Made by a program: the position numbers and the translations under genes. Positions 8,055 through 16,697 of a DNA stretch of 64,000 nt are shown piece by piece. This DNA is from an uncultured Pseudomonadales bacterium (lineage in GTDB: Bacteria > Pseudomonadota > Gammaproteobacteria > Pseudomonadales > Azotimanducaceae), in contig OY282447.1 in assembly GCA_958296165.1 (NCBI GenBank), forward strand, positions 744,001-808,000, in the 5' to 3' direction. Every line of letters starts with the position of its first letter. Position 1 is the stretch's first letter. A model generated the notes under the pieces. That model saw only the letters and a program-made list of their open reading frames with translations. It did no database searches and had not been told where the DNA came from.

Positions 8055-9304
8055 AGATGCCCGTGGCTCTGCGCCTGCTTCCGTTCCGCCGCGTGGCGGC
8101 GGCGATCGCCACCGCGCCGATCGTCAGGGCCAACGTGCGGGAGGCCGTGACGAGCTTGCGCCTCAACCCGCAGCGCACCTCGCTGGCGGTCCTCGGCATC
8201 GTGCTTGGCGTCGCGTCCGTGACGGCGATGGTGTCCGTGGGCGTCGCCGCTCGGGCCGAAGCGCGCGAGCGCTTCAAGGATCTTGGCACCCAAACGCTCG
8301 TTGTCCGCAAGCGCGGCAGCGCCGTGCCCTCGGCCGCCGCGAAGGTCATTCACGCCGAGGATGTCGCCTTGCTGCCGGGTCGCGCCGCCACCATTGAGGT
8401 CGCGGCGCCGGTCTTGCAGGTGTTCGGCAACGTCACCTACGCCGGACGCGCGCTCGAAAGCAACGCCATGCTGGGCGTAACGGAGGCGTTCGCGGCGCTG
8501 AACAAGCTCGCGCCGCGGGCCGGCCGTTTTCTCTCGGACTTGGACGTGCATCGGCCTTTCTGCGTCCTCGGCTGGCAAGTGGCGCAAGAGATGTCGGAGC
8601 GTAGGGGACGGCACGATCTCGTCGGCGAGGTGGTTTCGTTGGCCGGCCGCCTGTACACCGTGGTGGGTGTTCTCGGGCGCCGGGGAGATTCCAGCCTGCT
8701 GCCGTTCCGGGCCGACGAATCGGTTCTGGTTCCGCTTTCCACCGCGCAACGCGCTTTCGTCGGCACGGAGATTCAAGCGGTGGTGGCGCAGATGGCGCCG
8801 GACGCCGACCCCGACGCCGCCATCGCCGAGGTGCAACGCTACTTTCAGGGTCTGGGCGTGCGGGTGCGGGTTTCCGGCGCCGAGCAGCTGGTGGACGCCC
8901 TGCAACACCAGATGCGACTTTTCACCCTGCTGCTGGCCGCGGTCGGAGGCATCTCCTTGGTCGTGGGTGGCGCGAGCGCCATGAACGTGATGCTCACGTC
9001 TGTGACGGAAAGACGCCGGGAAGTCGGCATCCGCCGCGCACTGGGCGCCCGGCGCGGCGAAATTCGCAACCAGTTCCTCACCGAGGCGGTGGCGCTGGCT
9101 CTGATAGGCGGTGTCATCGGCATCGCCATCGGCGTTGCCGTACCGCTAGGCATCTGCCTATACGCCGGCTGGGCCTTCGCGCTCTCGCCCGTCGCCATGG
9201 TGCTCGGCCTTGGCGTGGCATCGGCAGTGGGCGTCTTCTTCGGCGCCTATCCCGCCAGCCGCGCCGCCGCGCTCGACCCCATCGCGGCGCTTCGCGCCGA
9301 TTGA
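8051..9304 (+). CDS. MacB-like ABC transporter permease
   Basis: A membrane permease with FtsX and MacB periplasmic core domains, about 417 residues. A first transmembrane helix (SLAVLGIVLGVASVTAMVSV) is followed by a large periplasmic region. Three further helices (LLLAAVGGISLVVGGASAMN, ALALIGGVIGIAIGVAVPLG and a last one near VLGLGVASAVGVFFGAYPA) form the FtsX domain. VTERRREVGIRRALGARRGE is the diagnostic cytoplasmic coupling helix and PASRAAALDPIAALR is the typical C-terminus. I chose GTG at 8051 because it overlaps the ATPase stop as GTGA; ATG at 8057 is an alternative. With the PAS-HlyD and ATPase genes it should form a complete inner-membrane export unit. Confidence 0.88.
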   Translation: MKMPVALRLLPFRRVAAAIATAPIVRANVREAVTSLRLNPQRTSLAVLGIVLGVASVTAMVSVGVAARAEARERFKDLGTQTLVVRKRGSAVPSAAAKVIHAEDVALLPGRAATIEVAAPVLQVFGNVTYAGRALESNAMLGVTEAFAALNKLAPRAGRFLSDLDVHRPFCVLGWQVAQEMSERRGRHDLVGEVVSLAGRLYTVVGVLGRRGDSSLLPFRADESVLVPLSTAQRAFVGTEIQAVVAQMAPDADPDAAIAEVQRYFQGLGVRVRVSGAEQLVDALQHQMRLFTLLLAAVGGISLVVGGASAMNVMLTSVTERRREVGIRRALGARRGEIRNQFLTEAVALALIGGVIGIAIGVAVPLGICLYAGWAFALSPVAMVLGLGVASAVGVFFGAYPASRAAALDPIAALRAD

Positions 9305-9534
9305 CGCCCGGCTGCGGCATCGCAATCGTACTCGGCGGTACCGGAGAACGGGCCCTGTACTTGCGCTGTAGGTCAAGGAATGCGTTGCGCCAGAGGCCAC
9401 TTGACACGTTATGTCCGTCGATACGTCCTTGTATGCGGCGAGGTAGTTTTGGCTGCCGCAACTGACAAACATGTCGCCCTCAAGGATGTTGGACTGACCT
9501 TCCGGGGCGGGCGTCGTGGTGCCAAACTACAAGC

Positions 9535-9567
9535 GAACGCGAATGGAATCCGAACGCGAATAGAATC
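9535..9567 (+). repeat. Two 16-bp direct repeats upstream of an alpha/beta hydrolase
   Basis: GAACGCGAATGGAATC and GAACGCGAATAGAATC lie one base apart, giving a 17-base period, and end 21 bases before the hydrolase ATG. They could be a paired operator or slippage. The remainder of the 284-base gap from 9305 holds no gene that I can support. Confidence 0.5.
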
Positions 9568-9588
9568 GCGCCGACTGCGAGCGATGCG

Positions 9589-10461
9589 ATGACCGAGCAC
9601 GACAACCCCACCTCCCACAGCTACTTTTCGCAGCGCTTGCGCCTGCACTATCTGGACTGGGGCAACGAGAGCGCGGCGGATCTGCTGCTGGTGCATGGCA
9701 TTCACGATCATTGCCACTCATGGGACTGGCTGGCGCAGTCCTTGTGCCGGCGCTACCACGTGGTGGCACCGGATCTGCGCGGCCACGGCGACTCCGAGTG
9801 GACGCTCGGCAGCCCCTATTCGTACTTGGAGTATGTGCAGGACATCGCCCAGCTAGTGCGCCAGCGGCGCCTCGCGCCTCTCACGATCGTGTCGCACTCG
9901 CTCGGCGGCACCATCGCGTCGATCTACGCCGGAGCATTCGCAGACGCGGTGGCGAGTCTGGTCATCATCGAAGGCGTGGGCCTCTATCCGTTCGGCGCCT
10001 TTTCGCCAGCCGAACGGCTGCGCCATTGGATCGACAGCAACTACGCTCTCTCCGCCCGCACGCCGCGACGCTACCCGACCTTGGAAGATGCCTATCAGCG
10101 GATGCAGGTCACCAATCCGCACCTCTCGCCGGAACAGGCGCGGCACCTCACCATCCACGGCAGCAATCAGAACGAGGACGGCACCTTCACTTGGAAGTTC
10201 GACAACTACACGCGAGCGCCTCGCCCCTACGACATTCCGAATGACGACATGGTGGCGCTCTGGCAGCGCATCGAGTGCCCTGTGCTCATCGTCAACTCGC
10301 GCCACGGCTATCCGCATCGCATCGGCCAAGACGACACGTTGCGCCACTTCCGCAACGCCACCTTGCACGAGATCGACGATGCCGGGCACTGGACGCATCA
10401 CGACCAGCTCGAAGCCTGCGTGGCCGCAATCGGTAGCTTCCTTGGCGTAGCGCTGGCATGA
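9589..10461 (+). CDS. Alpha/beta hydrolase
   Basis: A 290-residue cytoplasmic hydrolase. LLLVHGIHDHCHSWDW supplies the oxyanion loop. VVAPDLRGHGDSEW is the conserved post-strand segment. VSHSLGGTIAS carries the nucleophile serine in an SHSLGG elbow. CPVLIVNSRHGYPHRIGQDD is the acid-bearing region, and IDDAGHWTHHDQ has the catalytic histidine. The stop overlaps the start of the double CoA-transferase gene by four bases (ATGA), so the two are probably co-translated and share a pathway, perhaps cleaving a thioester or ester product. The substrate is unknown. Confidence 0.85.
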   Translation: MTEHDNPTSHSYFSQRLRLHYLDWGNESAADLLLVHGIHDHCHSWDWLAQSLCRRYHVVAPDLRGHGDSEWTLGSPYSYLEYVQDIAQLVRQRRLAPLTIVSHSLGGTIASIYAGAFADAVASLVIIEGVGLYPFGAFSPAERLRHWIDSNYALSARTPRRYPTLEDAYQRMQVTNPHLSPEQARHLTIHGSNQNEDGTFTWKFDNYTRAPRPYDIPNDDMVALWQRIECPVLIVNSRHGYPHRIGQDDTLRHFRNATLHEIDDAGHWTHHDQLEACVAAIGSFLGVALA

Positions 10462-12806
10462 CGCTCGCGTTGGCAGGCTTGCGCGTGCTCGACATCGGCA
10501 CGCGGGCGTCTACAGCGTGGTGTTCGCGCCTGCTCGCGGACTACGGCGCGGACGTTGTAGCGGTGGAACCGCCTGGAGGCCATGATCTGCGCCGCCACCC
10601 GCCGTTCGGCGCCGATGGCCGCAGCACCACGGCGCGCTACTTTCTCGCCAACAAGCGCTCCGCCACGCCCTCTGAGCGAAGCGATCTGATCGACAGCGCG
10701 GACGTGATCGTGACTTCCGGCAACGTGGCCGAACTCGTCGATCGCAATCCACGCGCTGTGATCTGCGCCATTACGCCGGCCGGCCTCACGGGCACCCAAG
10801 CTGGCCTGCCAGGCAACGACCTCACCGCCTACGCCGGCTCTGGATGGGCGAGCGTGAACGGCCTCAAGAGCGGCCCGCCGCTCAAGGGCAGCGGCTATCA
10901 GGCGTCGTATCAAGCCGGCACGCTCGCCTACGGGGCTGTCGTGGCGGCCTTGATCGAACGCGGCAACGGCCGGGCCGGCCAAGTGATCGATGTCGCCGAG
11001 CTGGAAGTGCTGGTGTCTACCTTCGCTCCGGCACTGCTGCGCACGCAGTATTCGGGCGTGGTGTGGGAGCGGCGAGCAACGGTGACCATGAACGATGGCC
11101 CCGTGCCAGTGCGCGACGGCCACTTCGCCTTGCCGCTCTCCCGCCCGGCGTTCTGGCAAAAGGCCATGACCGTGCTGGACTTGGCGGATCTCGCGGACGA
11201 CGAAGAACTACAGCAGCCCGGCTTGCGGCATCGGCATCAAGAACGCTACGCCAGCCGTGTGGCCGACGCGATGGCGCGGTGGTCGCGAGAAGGCTTGTTC
11301 GAGGCGCTCGCGGCGCAGCGCGTGGTAGCCGGGCCCGTGTTCAACATCGACGAGATGGGCCGCAACCCGCAACTGTGCGCACGTGGCTTCTTTCGCACGC
11401 CGCCGGACTCGTCGACTCGCTACCCAGGCCCGTTCGCACGCATGGGTGAATCCGGCTGGCGACTCGCAGCCGAGATGCCCAACGAGCCTGCCGCGGTTGG
11501 CTTCAAGGCCGGCGGCATGGGTTCTCTCGAGCCACGTCGCGCCGGCGCCGAAGGCCAAGGGCCGTTGGCTGGCTTTCGAGGCTTGGTGCTTACGCAGGCG
11601 TGGGCGGGCACCTATGCGACCGAGTTGCTCGCCCTGCTCGGCGCCGAAGTCATCCAGCTTGAAACCAGAGGTCGTCTCGACAGCTGGCGCGGCACCTACC
11701 GCAATCCGCTGCCGAAGCGCCTGCAGAACGTGGCCACCGCCAAGCACGCTTGGAACTGCAACCCGCTCTACAACTCGGTGAATCTGAACAAGCAGTGCAT
11801 CACCGTGGACTTGGCGACAGCCGAGGGCGTCGATCTCTTCAAATCGCTCGTGGCGCATGTGGATTTCGTGGCGGAGAACTTCTCGCCCCGCGTGATGCGC
11901 AAGCTAGGTTTGGACTACGAGACGCTCAAGGCCATCCAGCCCGATCTGGTGATGGCGAGCCTCTCGGCCTACGGCGCTACTGGCCCGTGGGCCAACGTGC
12001 CCGGCATAGGCGGCACGATCGAACCCTCGGCCGGGATGTCCGCGCTGCTCGGCTACGAGAACGGCGCACCGCAGAACTCCGGCCAGATGTATCCGGACGC
12101 GGTGGCCGGTCTGTGCGGCTTCGCCGCCATCGCCACCGCGCTCCTGCACCGCGATCGCACCGGCCGCGGCCAAACCATCGACCTCTCCATGCAGGAGGCC
12201 AACTTCACCTTCATTGGCGACGCGTGGCTGGAATATGCAGTGACCGGCAACGTGCGCGGCCCGCTGGGCAACCGCCATCCGCTGTTCGCGCCACACGGCG
12301 TCTATCCATGTGCCGGCGTAGACCAATGGATCGCCATCAGTGCGGAGACGGACGACCAGTTCAGCGCCTGCGCCGCAACGCTTGGCTTGGATGCCGCGCG
12401 ATTCGCCGACAACGCGGCTCGCAAATCTGGCGAGGATCAACTCGATGAGCTGATCGCGGCCAAGACGGCCGTGCGCAACAAGCAAGAGCTCGCCGAGGCG
12501 CTGACATCTGCGGGCGTGCCGGCCGCGCCGGTGCTGGACGCCGCCGAAGTGGTCGCCGACGCGAACTTGCGCTGCCGCGGCCACCTCGTAGTTGTGGATC
12601 ATCCAGAGACCGGGCCGATGTGGCAATCCGGCTCGCCCGTGCAGTTCAGCCGCACGCCGGTGGCCGTTCCCCGTCCGGCGCCGCTGCAAGGCCAGCACTC
12701 TGCCGAGGTATTCGGCAAGTTCCTAGGCATGGATGGGCGGCGCTACAAGGAGCTGGTGAGGCGCGGCATCACCGGCAAAGGGCCCGTGGAGCAAAGTGAG
12801 CGCTAA
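10458..12806 (+). CDS. Double-length family III CoA-transferase (CaiB/BaiF fusion)
   Basis: Family III CoA-transferases move CoA between carboxylic acids; single-domain members have about 400 residues. This 782-residue protein has two CaiB/BaiF units in tandem. The first begins LAGLRVLDIGTRASTAWCSR; the second begins near residue 375 with FRGLVLTQAWAGTYATELLA. The second retains a canonical core, including the likely catalytic Asp in MYPDAVAGLCGFA and GRGQTIDLSMQEANF. In the first unit the aligned stretch reads SYQAGTLAYGAV without that Asp, so it may be structural. CaiB enzymes work as interlocked dimers, so the fusion could be a built-in asymmetric dimer. It overlaps the hydrolase by ATGA. 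Confidence 0.85.
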   Translation: MTLALAGLRVLDIGTRASTAWCSRLLADYGADVVAVEPPGGHDLRRHPPFGADGRSTTARYFLANKRSATPSERSDLIDSADVIVTSGNVAELVDRNPRAVICAITPAGLTGTQAGLPGNDLTAYAGSGWASVNGLKSGPPLKGSGYQASYQAGTLAYGAVVAALIERGNGRAGQVIDVAELEVLVSTFAPALLRTQYSGVVWERRATVTMNDGPVPVRDGHFALPLSRPAFWQKAMTVLDLADLADDEELQQPGLRHRHQERYASRVADAMARWSREGLFEALAAQRVVAGPVFNIDEMGRNPQLCARGFFRTPPDSSTRYPGPFARMGESGWRLAAEMPNEPAAVGFKAGGMGSLEPRRAGAEGQGPLAGFRGLVLTQAWAGTYATELLALLGAEVIQLETRGRLDSWRGTYRNPLPKRLQNVATAKHAWNCNPLYNSVNLNKQCITVDLATAEGVDLFKSLVAHVDFVAENFSPRVMRKLGLDYETLKAIQPDLVMASLSAYGATGPWANVPGIGGTIEPSAGMSALLGYENGAPQNSGQMYPDAVAGLCGFAAIATALLHRDRTGRGQTIDLSMQEANFTFIGDAWLEYAVTGNVRGPLGNRHPLFAPHGVYPCAGVDQWIAISAETDDQFSACAATLGLDAARFADNAARKSGEDQLDELIAAKTAVRNKQELAEALTSAGVPAAPVLDAAEVVADANLRCRGHLVVVDHPETGPMWQSGSPVQFSRTPVAVPRPAPLQGQHSAEVFGKFLGMDGRRYKELVRRGITGKGPVEQSER

Positions 12807-12814
12807 CTATTGCG

Positions 12815-13648
12815 CTAACGCGCACCGCCCTTGCGCAGCTTGTAGTTCTCGAACGCCCGCTCGACCATCGGCCTCCTTCTGCCTTCGGGCACTTTGAGCG
12901 CGTAGTCCGGATCGCGTTCGCCCTCGGACGAAACGATGTGCGCCAAGTGCGCCGCCGTGATGTGTCCGTGGAAGCCTTGCGCATCCTGCATCTGGTTCAC
13001 CGCCAGTTTGATCATGCGCAGCTGGAATGGATCGTTCTTGGCGATGCGCTCCGCATAGGCGATCACTTCGTCGTGCAGCCGCGCCGCTGGGAAGACGCGG
13101 TTGACGAGGCCGAACCGGGCTGCCTCCTCTGCGTCGATGAAGCGGCTCTCGTAGAGCAGTTCCTTGGCCTGGCGCGGATGCATGTCCCACGGCACCGAGA
13201 AGTACTGGAAGTTCGAGCCGAGAAACATGGCGTCGTCCGCGGCGTAGATGATGTCCATGGCACTGGCGACGATCCAGCCGCCGAAAATGCAGTAGCCCTG
13301 CACGGCGGCGATGGTGGGCTTCGGAACATTGCGCCAACGCATCGTCTTGTCTACGAACTGCTCGCGGGAGTGGTCGAAACGGCCGCGCAAGCCCGCTTGC
13401 AGCGGGCGCTGTTCACGATCCGCCTGCTCGTCCGGCGTGCCTAAGTCGTGGCCGCCGGAGAAGTGCTCGCCGGCGCCGAACAAGGCGATGACGTGTACTT
13501 GCTTATCCTCGGCTGCCAGGCGGAAGGCTTCGTCCAGTTCTTCAAGCAGGCGCCGGCTCTGGGCATTGCGGTAGCGCGGCCTGTTGGCGGTGATGCGGGC
13601 CACGTTGTTGGCCAGCTCGTAGGTGATTGTGTGAAACGTCGTTGCCAT
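12815..13648 (-). CDS. Enoyl-CoA hydratase/isomerase family protein
   Basis: A crotonase-fold protein of 277 residues from the ATG at 13648; a GTG six codons upstream is possible, but the family alignment starts at MATTFHTITYELANNVARIT. FGAGEHFSGGHDLGT and VQGYCIFGGWIVASAMDIIY are the two oxyanion segments. The second lacks the usual GGG-E run, having FGGWIVASAMD, and SVPWDMHPRQAKELLYESRF departs from standard hydratases. The exact reaction (hydratase, isomerase or hydrolase) is open. It runs convergent to the double CoA-transferase, with only eight bases between them, and lies 21 bases downstream of the exonuclease on the same strand. Confidence 0.8.
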   Translation of the reverse strand: MATTFHTITYELANNVARITANRPRYRNAQSRRLLEELDEAFRLAAEDKQVHVIALFGAGEHFSGGHDLGTPDEQADREQRPLQAGLRGRFDHSREQFVDKTMRWRNVPKPTIAAVQGYCIFGGWIVASAMDIIYAADDAMFLGSNFQYFSVPWDMHPRQAKELLYESRFIDAEEAARFGLVNRVFPAARLHDEVIAYAERIAKNDPFQLRMIKLAVNQMQDAQGFHGHITAAHLAHIVSSEGERDPDYALKVPEGRRRPMVERAFENYKLRKGGAR

Positions 13649-13669
13649 CGGGCGATCATTCGGCACGGT

Positions 13670-14560
13670 TCAGGGGCAGTCTAGCAGCGGCGGCGCCGGC
13701 GCGTCTTTTTCGCGCCAGCGCTCGATTCGCTCCCATAGATCGTGTGCCTCAGCCCGCGCCACCACCGCCGCGAGACGATCGTCGTCCAGCCCGCGCCAGC
13801 GCAACTTCTCGAGCCGGCAGTCCAGCGGCAGATCGTCGCGCAATCGAGCGAGCCGGGCCACCATCAGCGCTTCGTCTCGATGCGCAGCCAGCATCGCAGC
13901 GAGCCTCGTTCGGCGCGGCAGCGGTGGCCAGTCGTCGGCATCAGCGGGCAGCTGATCCACGCTGTCGTAGTGGCTCAGCATCGTCGCGGCCGTTTTCGGG
14001 CCCCAGCCCGGCACGCCAGGCAACCCCTTTGCGGGAGCACCCACCAGAGCAAGATAATCCGGCAGTTGCCAAGGCGCGATGCAGTAGCGGCTGCGAAACG
14101 TCGCTTCGTCGGTAGTCGTTCGACGAATGCGATCCAGCACCACGACTTTGGAGCCGCGAATGCACTGGAAGAGGTCGGTGTCCGTCGTGCAGATCACCAC
14201 TTGGTCGACCGCGTCGTTGTCGCGCAACGCTCTCGCGCCAGTAGCGAGGCCGTCGTCGGCTTGGAAACGCACCATCGGCCAGAGGCGGATGCCGAGCGCC
14301 CGTACCGCCTCCAACGCCAGCGGTGCTTGGCGTCGGATGAGCGTGCCTGGCTGGTCGGATGCGCCACCGCGAGCGGACGGCAAGGCATCAAAGGCCACAG
14401 CGAGGTGGCTTACATCGTCGCTCTTGAGAAGCGACAACAACGTGTGCAGCAGGCCGCGCACGGCGCCCACCTCTTCGCCGCGCGCATTGCGGTGTCTCGG
14501 TGCGCCGTGGAAACAGCGGAACAGCTCGAAAGTGCCGTCTACGAGGTGAACCTTGCGCAT
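13670..14560 (-). CDS. 5'-3' exonuclease / flap endonuclease-like protein
   Basis: A free-standing 296-residue homologue of the DNA polymerase I 5'-nuclease domain (Xni/T5 exonuclease-like), which removes 5' flaps or RNA primers. VHLVDGTFELFRCFHG carries the first metal-binding Asp. RFQADDGLA corresponds to the EADD motif with Gln replacing Glu. CTTDTDLFQCI supplies further acidic metal ligands. PDYLALVGAPAKGLPGVPGWG with GPKTAA is the helix-three-turn-helix DNA-binding motif. The gene lies between a crotonase and a CoA-transferase on the same strand with gaps of 21 and 26 bases. It may be co-transcribed but is functionally unrelated to them. Confidence 0.85.
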   Translation of the reverse strand: MRKVHLVDGTFELFRCFHGAPRHRNARGEEVGAVRGLLHTLLSLLKSDDVSHLAVAFDALPSARGGASDQPGTLIRRQAPLALEAVRALGIRLWPMVRFQADDGLATGARALRDNDAVDQVVICTTDTDLFQCIRGSKVVVLDRIRRTTTDEATFRSRYCIAPWQLPDYLALVGAPAKGLPGVPGWGPKTAATMLSHYDSVDQLPADADDWPPLPRRTRLAAMLAAHRDEALMVARLARLRDDLPLDCRLEKLRWRGLDDDRLAAVVARAEAHDLWERIERWREKDAPAPPLLDCP

Positions 14561-14586
14561 GGGCGCTGTTGCCTCGGCGCCCCGCG

Positions 14587-15768
14587 TTACGGCTGTGCGG
14601 CCCCTTCGCTGCCGATCGCACCGCGCTCGCGCAGGCCGTCGATGGCCTCTTGGCCTAGGCCCAAGTCCTCCACAAGCACTTGATCGGTGTGCTCGCCCAA
14701 GAGCGGCGCGGCGCGGATGGGCACGGCGCTCTTGGACATCCGCGCCGGCCAGCCGAGCAGCCGCACATCGCCGTGTTCCGCGTGGTGGACCTCGTGTACG
14801 AAGCCGCGCTCCAGAAGGTGCGGGTCAGTGAACAGGTCGTGGGTCTCGAACACTTGGCTGGCGCACACGCCTTCTTCGGCCAGCGCGGCCATGGCGTCGC
14901 GCTTGGTTTGGCTGCGCGTCCATGCCTCGATTGCCTGGCGCACCTGCACACCGTCGCCGTTCTGCGCCAGTTCCGGCGCGCCGACGGCGCGGCACACGCC
15001 GGCGCGCATGCGCGGATTCACCGCCATCACGAAAACGTAGTCGTTGGCGCCGTTGCCTTTGCAGGGATAGAGCGAAACGAACGGGTTGTCGCCGTTGCCC
15101 GTGCGCGGCGTGGGTGCGGCGCCGAAGCCGGTGCGGGAAACGGCGGTGCGCAGGTAGTAGGTCATCGCTTCCTGCATGGAGAGCTCGATCAGCTGGCCTT
15201 CGCCGGTGCGCTGCTTCTGCGCCCACGCCGCGGCGATGGCAAGAGCCGCCTGCATGCCGGTGCCGGCGTCGCCCATCGTGGGGCCAGGGCGCATCGGCGG
15301 GCCGTCCGGTTCGCCGGTGATGGAGAATGCGCCGGCGGCGGCTTGGGCCACCATGTCCATGCACTTGTAGTGCGCGTACGGGCCGGAAGTGCCGAAGCCC
15401 TTGATGCGCACATAGATGATGTTCGGGTGGATGGCGCGCATCACGTCGTAGCCAATGTCGAGCTTCTCCACCACGCCGGGGCCGTAGTTCTCCACGAAGA
15501 CGTCGTAGCGCGGCACCATGTCGAGCAGCAGCGCGCGACCTTCCGGCGTGTCCAAGTGCAGCGTTACGCTGCGCTTGTTGCTGTTCCAATTCACGAAGTA
15601 CTCGGCGTCCTTCGCGGCGCCGCGCAGCCGCCCGCGGCCGGGATCGCCCACTTCCGGGCGCTCCACCTTCACCACGTCCGCGCCGAGAAACGCGAGGCTC
15701 TGGGTGCAGCACGTGCCCGCCTCCCACTGCGTCATGTCCAAGATGCGCATGCCGTCCAGCGCTGCCAT
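14587..15768 (-). CDS. CaiB/BaiF family III CoA-transferase
   Basis: A single-domain, 393-residue CoA-transferase. Typical landmarks are LDGMRILDMTQWEAGTCCTQ at the N-terminus, DVVKVERPEVGDPGR, YDVFVENYGPGVVEKLDIGY, GPTMGDAGTGMQAALAIAAA with the probable catalytic Asp in GDAGTG, and GQLIELSMQEAM. It transfers CoA from a donor thioester to an unidentified acid in the cytoplasm. The ATG at 15768 has GGAGG upstream. It lies upstream of the exonuclease gene on the same strand. The sequence immediately before it (15783 onward) is a decayed copy of the NIPSNAP leader, so its promoter region has been rearranged. Confidence 0.9.
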   Translation of the reverse strand: MAALDGMRILDMTQWEAGTCCTQSLAFLGADVVKVERPEVGDPGRGRLRGAAKDAEYFVNWNSNKRSVTLHLDTPEGRALLLDMVPRYDVFVENYGPGVVEKLDIGYDVMRAIHPNIIYVRIKGFGTSGPYAHYKCMDMVAQAAAGAFSITGEPDGPPMRPGPTMGDAGTGMQAALAIAAAWAQKQRTGEGQLIELSMQEAMTYYLRTAVSRTGFGAAPTPRTGNGDNPFVSLYPCKGNGANDYVFVMAVNPRMRAGVCRAVGAPELAQNGDGVQVRQAIEAWTRSQTKRDAMAALAEEGVCASQVFETHDLFTDPHLLERGFVHEVHHAEHGDVRLLGWPARMSKSAVPIRAAPLLGEHTDQVLVEDLGLGQEAIDGLRERGAIGSEGAAQP

Positions 15769-15782
15769 AGGGCCTCCGTTCT

Positions 15783-15876
15783 TAAGGCGGTGAGCGAACA
15801 GTATACGCAGCGCCCATCACAACCTTGCGATGAGGGCGGGCATCCCTTCCAAGTCTCCCAAGGCGCTCCGCGCCGA
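15783..15876 (+). pseudogene. Decayed copy of the NIPSNAP leader and gene start
   Basis: About 58 bases from 15783 match 16987-17047, including AAGGCGGTGAGCGAACAGTA, then CAGCGCCCATCACAACCTT and a GAGGGCGGGC end. Immediately after GCGGGC it continues with a sequence matching the NIPSNAP codons near 17130 (CTTCCAAGTCTCCAAG-like). The first roughly 80 bases of that gene, including its ATG, are therefore missing. A further block near 15890 (GCTTCGTTGTTTTGTGGCCG) resembles 16930. This is a degraded duplicate and is not expected to be expressed. Confidence 0.6.
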
Positions 15877-15944
15877 CTGACGCTTGGGCTTCGTTGTTTT
15901 GTGGCCGATTTCTAAGGTCTTGTCGCAGGCAAGACACGGCCTGT

Positions 15945-16697
15945 TTAGGTGGCCGGCGAGTTGCCGAGTTGCCGATTGAAGCCCAGGAACGTCGAGAGCG
16001 CGAGCTCCGGGTGCTCCAATATGGCGTTGTGCCCCGTGCGGCGGAGCACTTAGAGCCGGGCGCTCGGCAGGCGCTCGGCGATGGCGCGGCTGGACGTCAG
16101 ATTGGGGTCGTGGTCGCCGGTTGCGATCAGAACCGGCATGACCAGCTTGTCCACCACCGTGGCAAGGTCGAACTTGCTGGCCGCCGCAGTGGCGGCTTGC
16201 GCGGCTTGCGCGTCGGCATGGGCCATGATGCCGGTCGGCAAGGGCGTGGCGGCGATACCGGCCTGCTCCCGCTCGGCGGCGGCGCGTTTCGTCCCCTCGC
16301 GCTGGGCCGGCACGTCCGCAGGATCCAGGTTGGCGGCGTAGAGCGCGGCGGACAAGACGCGCTTGGGGTGGAGTCCGCAGAACACCATGGCCGCCCGAGA
16401 GCCCCACGATTGCGACCACACGTGGCAGCACGGGATGCCCAGGTGATCGAGCACGTCGCAAGCATCCTTCGCGTATTGCTCCAAGGTGTACTGCGTTTCG
16501 GGGTCGGCTGCCGGCGAGCTTCTGCCGAAGCCGCGAACGTCGATTCGCACCATGTGGAAGCCCTCCGCCAAGCGCGGCACCAAGTGATCCCAAACCCGCA
16601 TCGTGCAACGGCCAGGCGGCCAAAGCAGCAGCGGATCACATGCCGCGTCGCCGTCCACCTCCACATGCAGCGTGGCCCCATCCACATCAACCTTCAT
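15945..16697 (-). pseudogene. Alpha/beta hydrolase interrupted by an in-frame stop
   Basis: From the ATG at 16697 (MKVDVDGATLHVEVDGD) the frame encodes a typical hydrolase: LLLWPPGRCTM, VRIDVRGFGRSS, CHVWSQSWGSRAAM with the serine in an SQSWG elbow, and MPVLIATGDHDPN. A TAA at 16052-16050 stops it after ERLPSARL. The same frame continues with VLRRTGHNAILEHPE and FLGFNRQLG to a stop at 15947-15945. That tail contains the catalytic histidine, so the shortened product should be inactive. A single base change explains the stop. It could be true decay, readthrough or a sequencing error. It is divergent from the NIPSNAP gene. Confidence 0.75.

Noticed and set aside
9401-9420. TTGACA at 9401 as a sigma-70 promoter for the alpha/beta hydrolase
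   Set aside because: The only -10-like hexamer is too close (13-base spacer), and it lies about 190 bases from the gene, so I do not list a promoter.
14680-15915. A 411-residue open frame opposite the CoA-transferase
   Set aside because: It covers the CoA-transferase gene in antisense with low-complexity His/Ala/Val composition and no family features.
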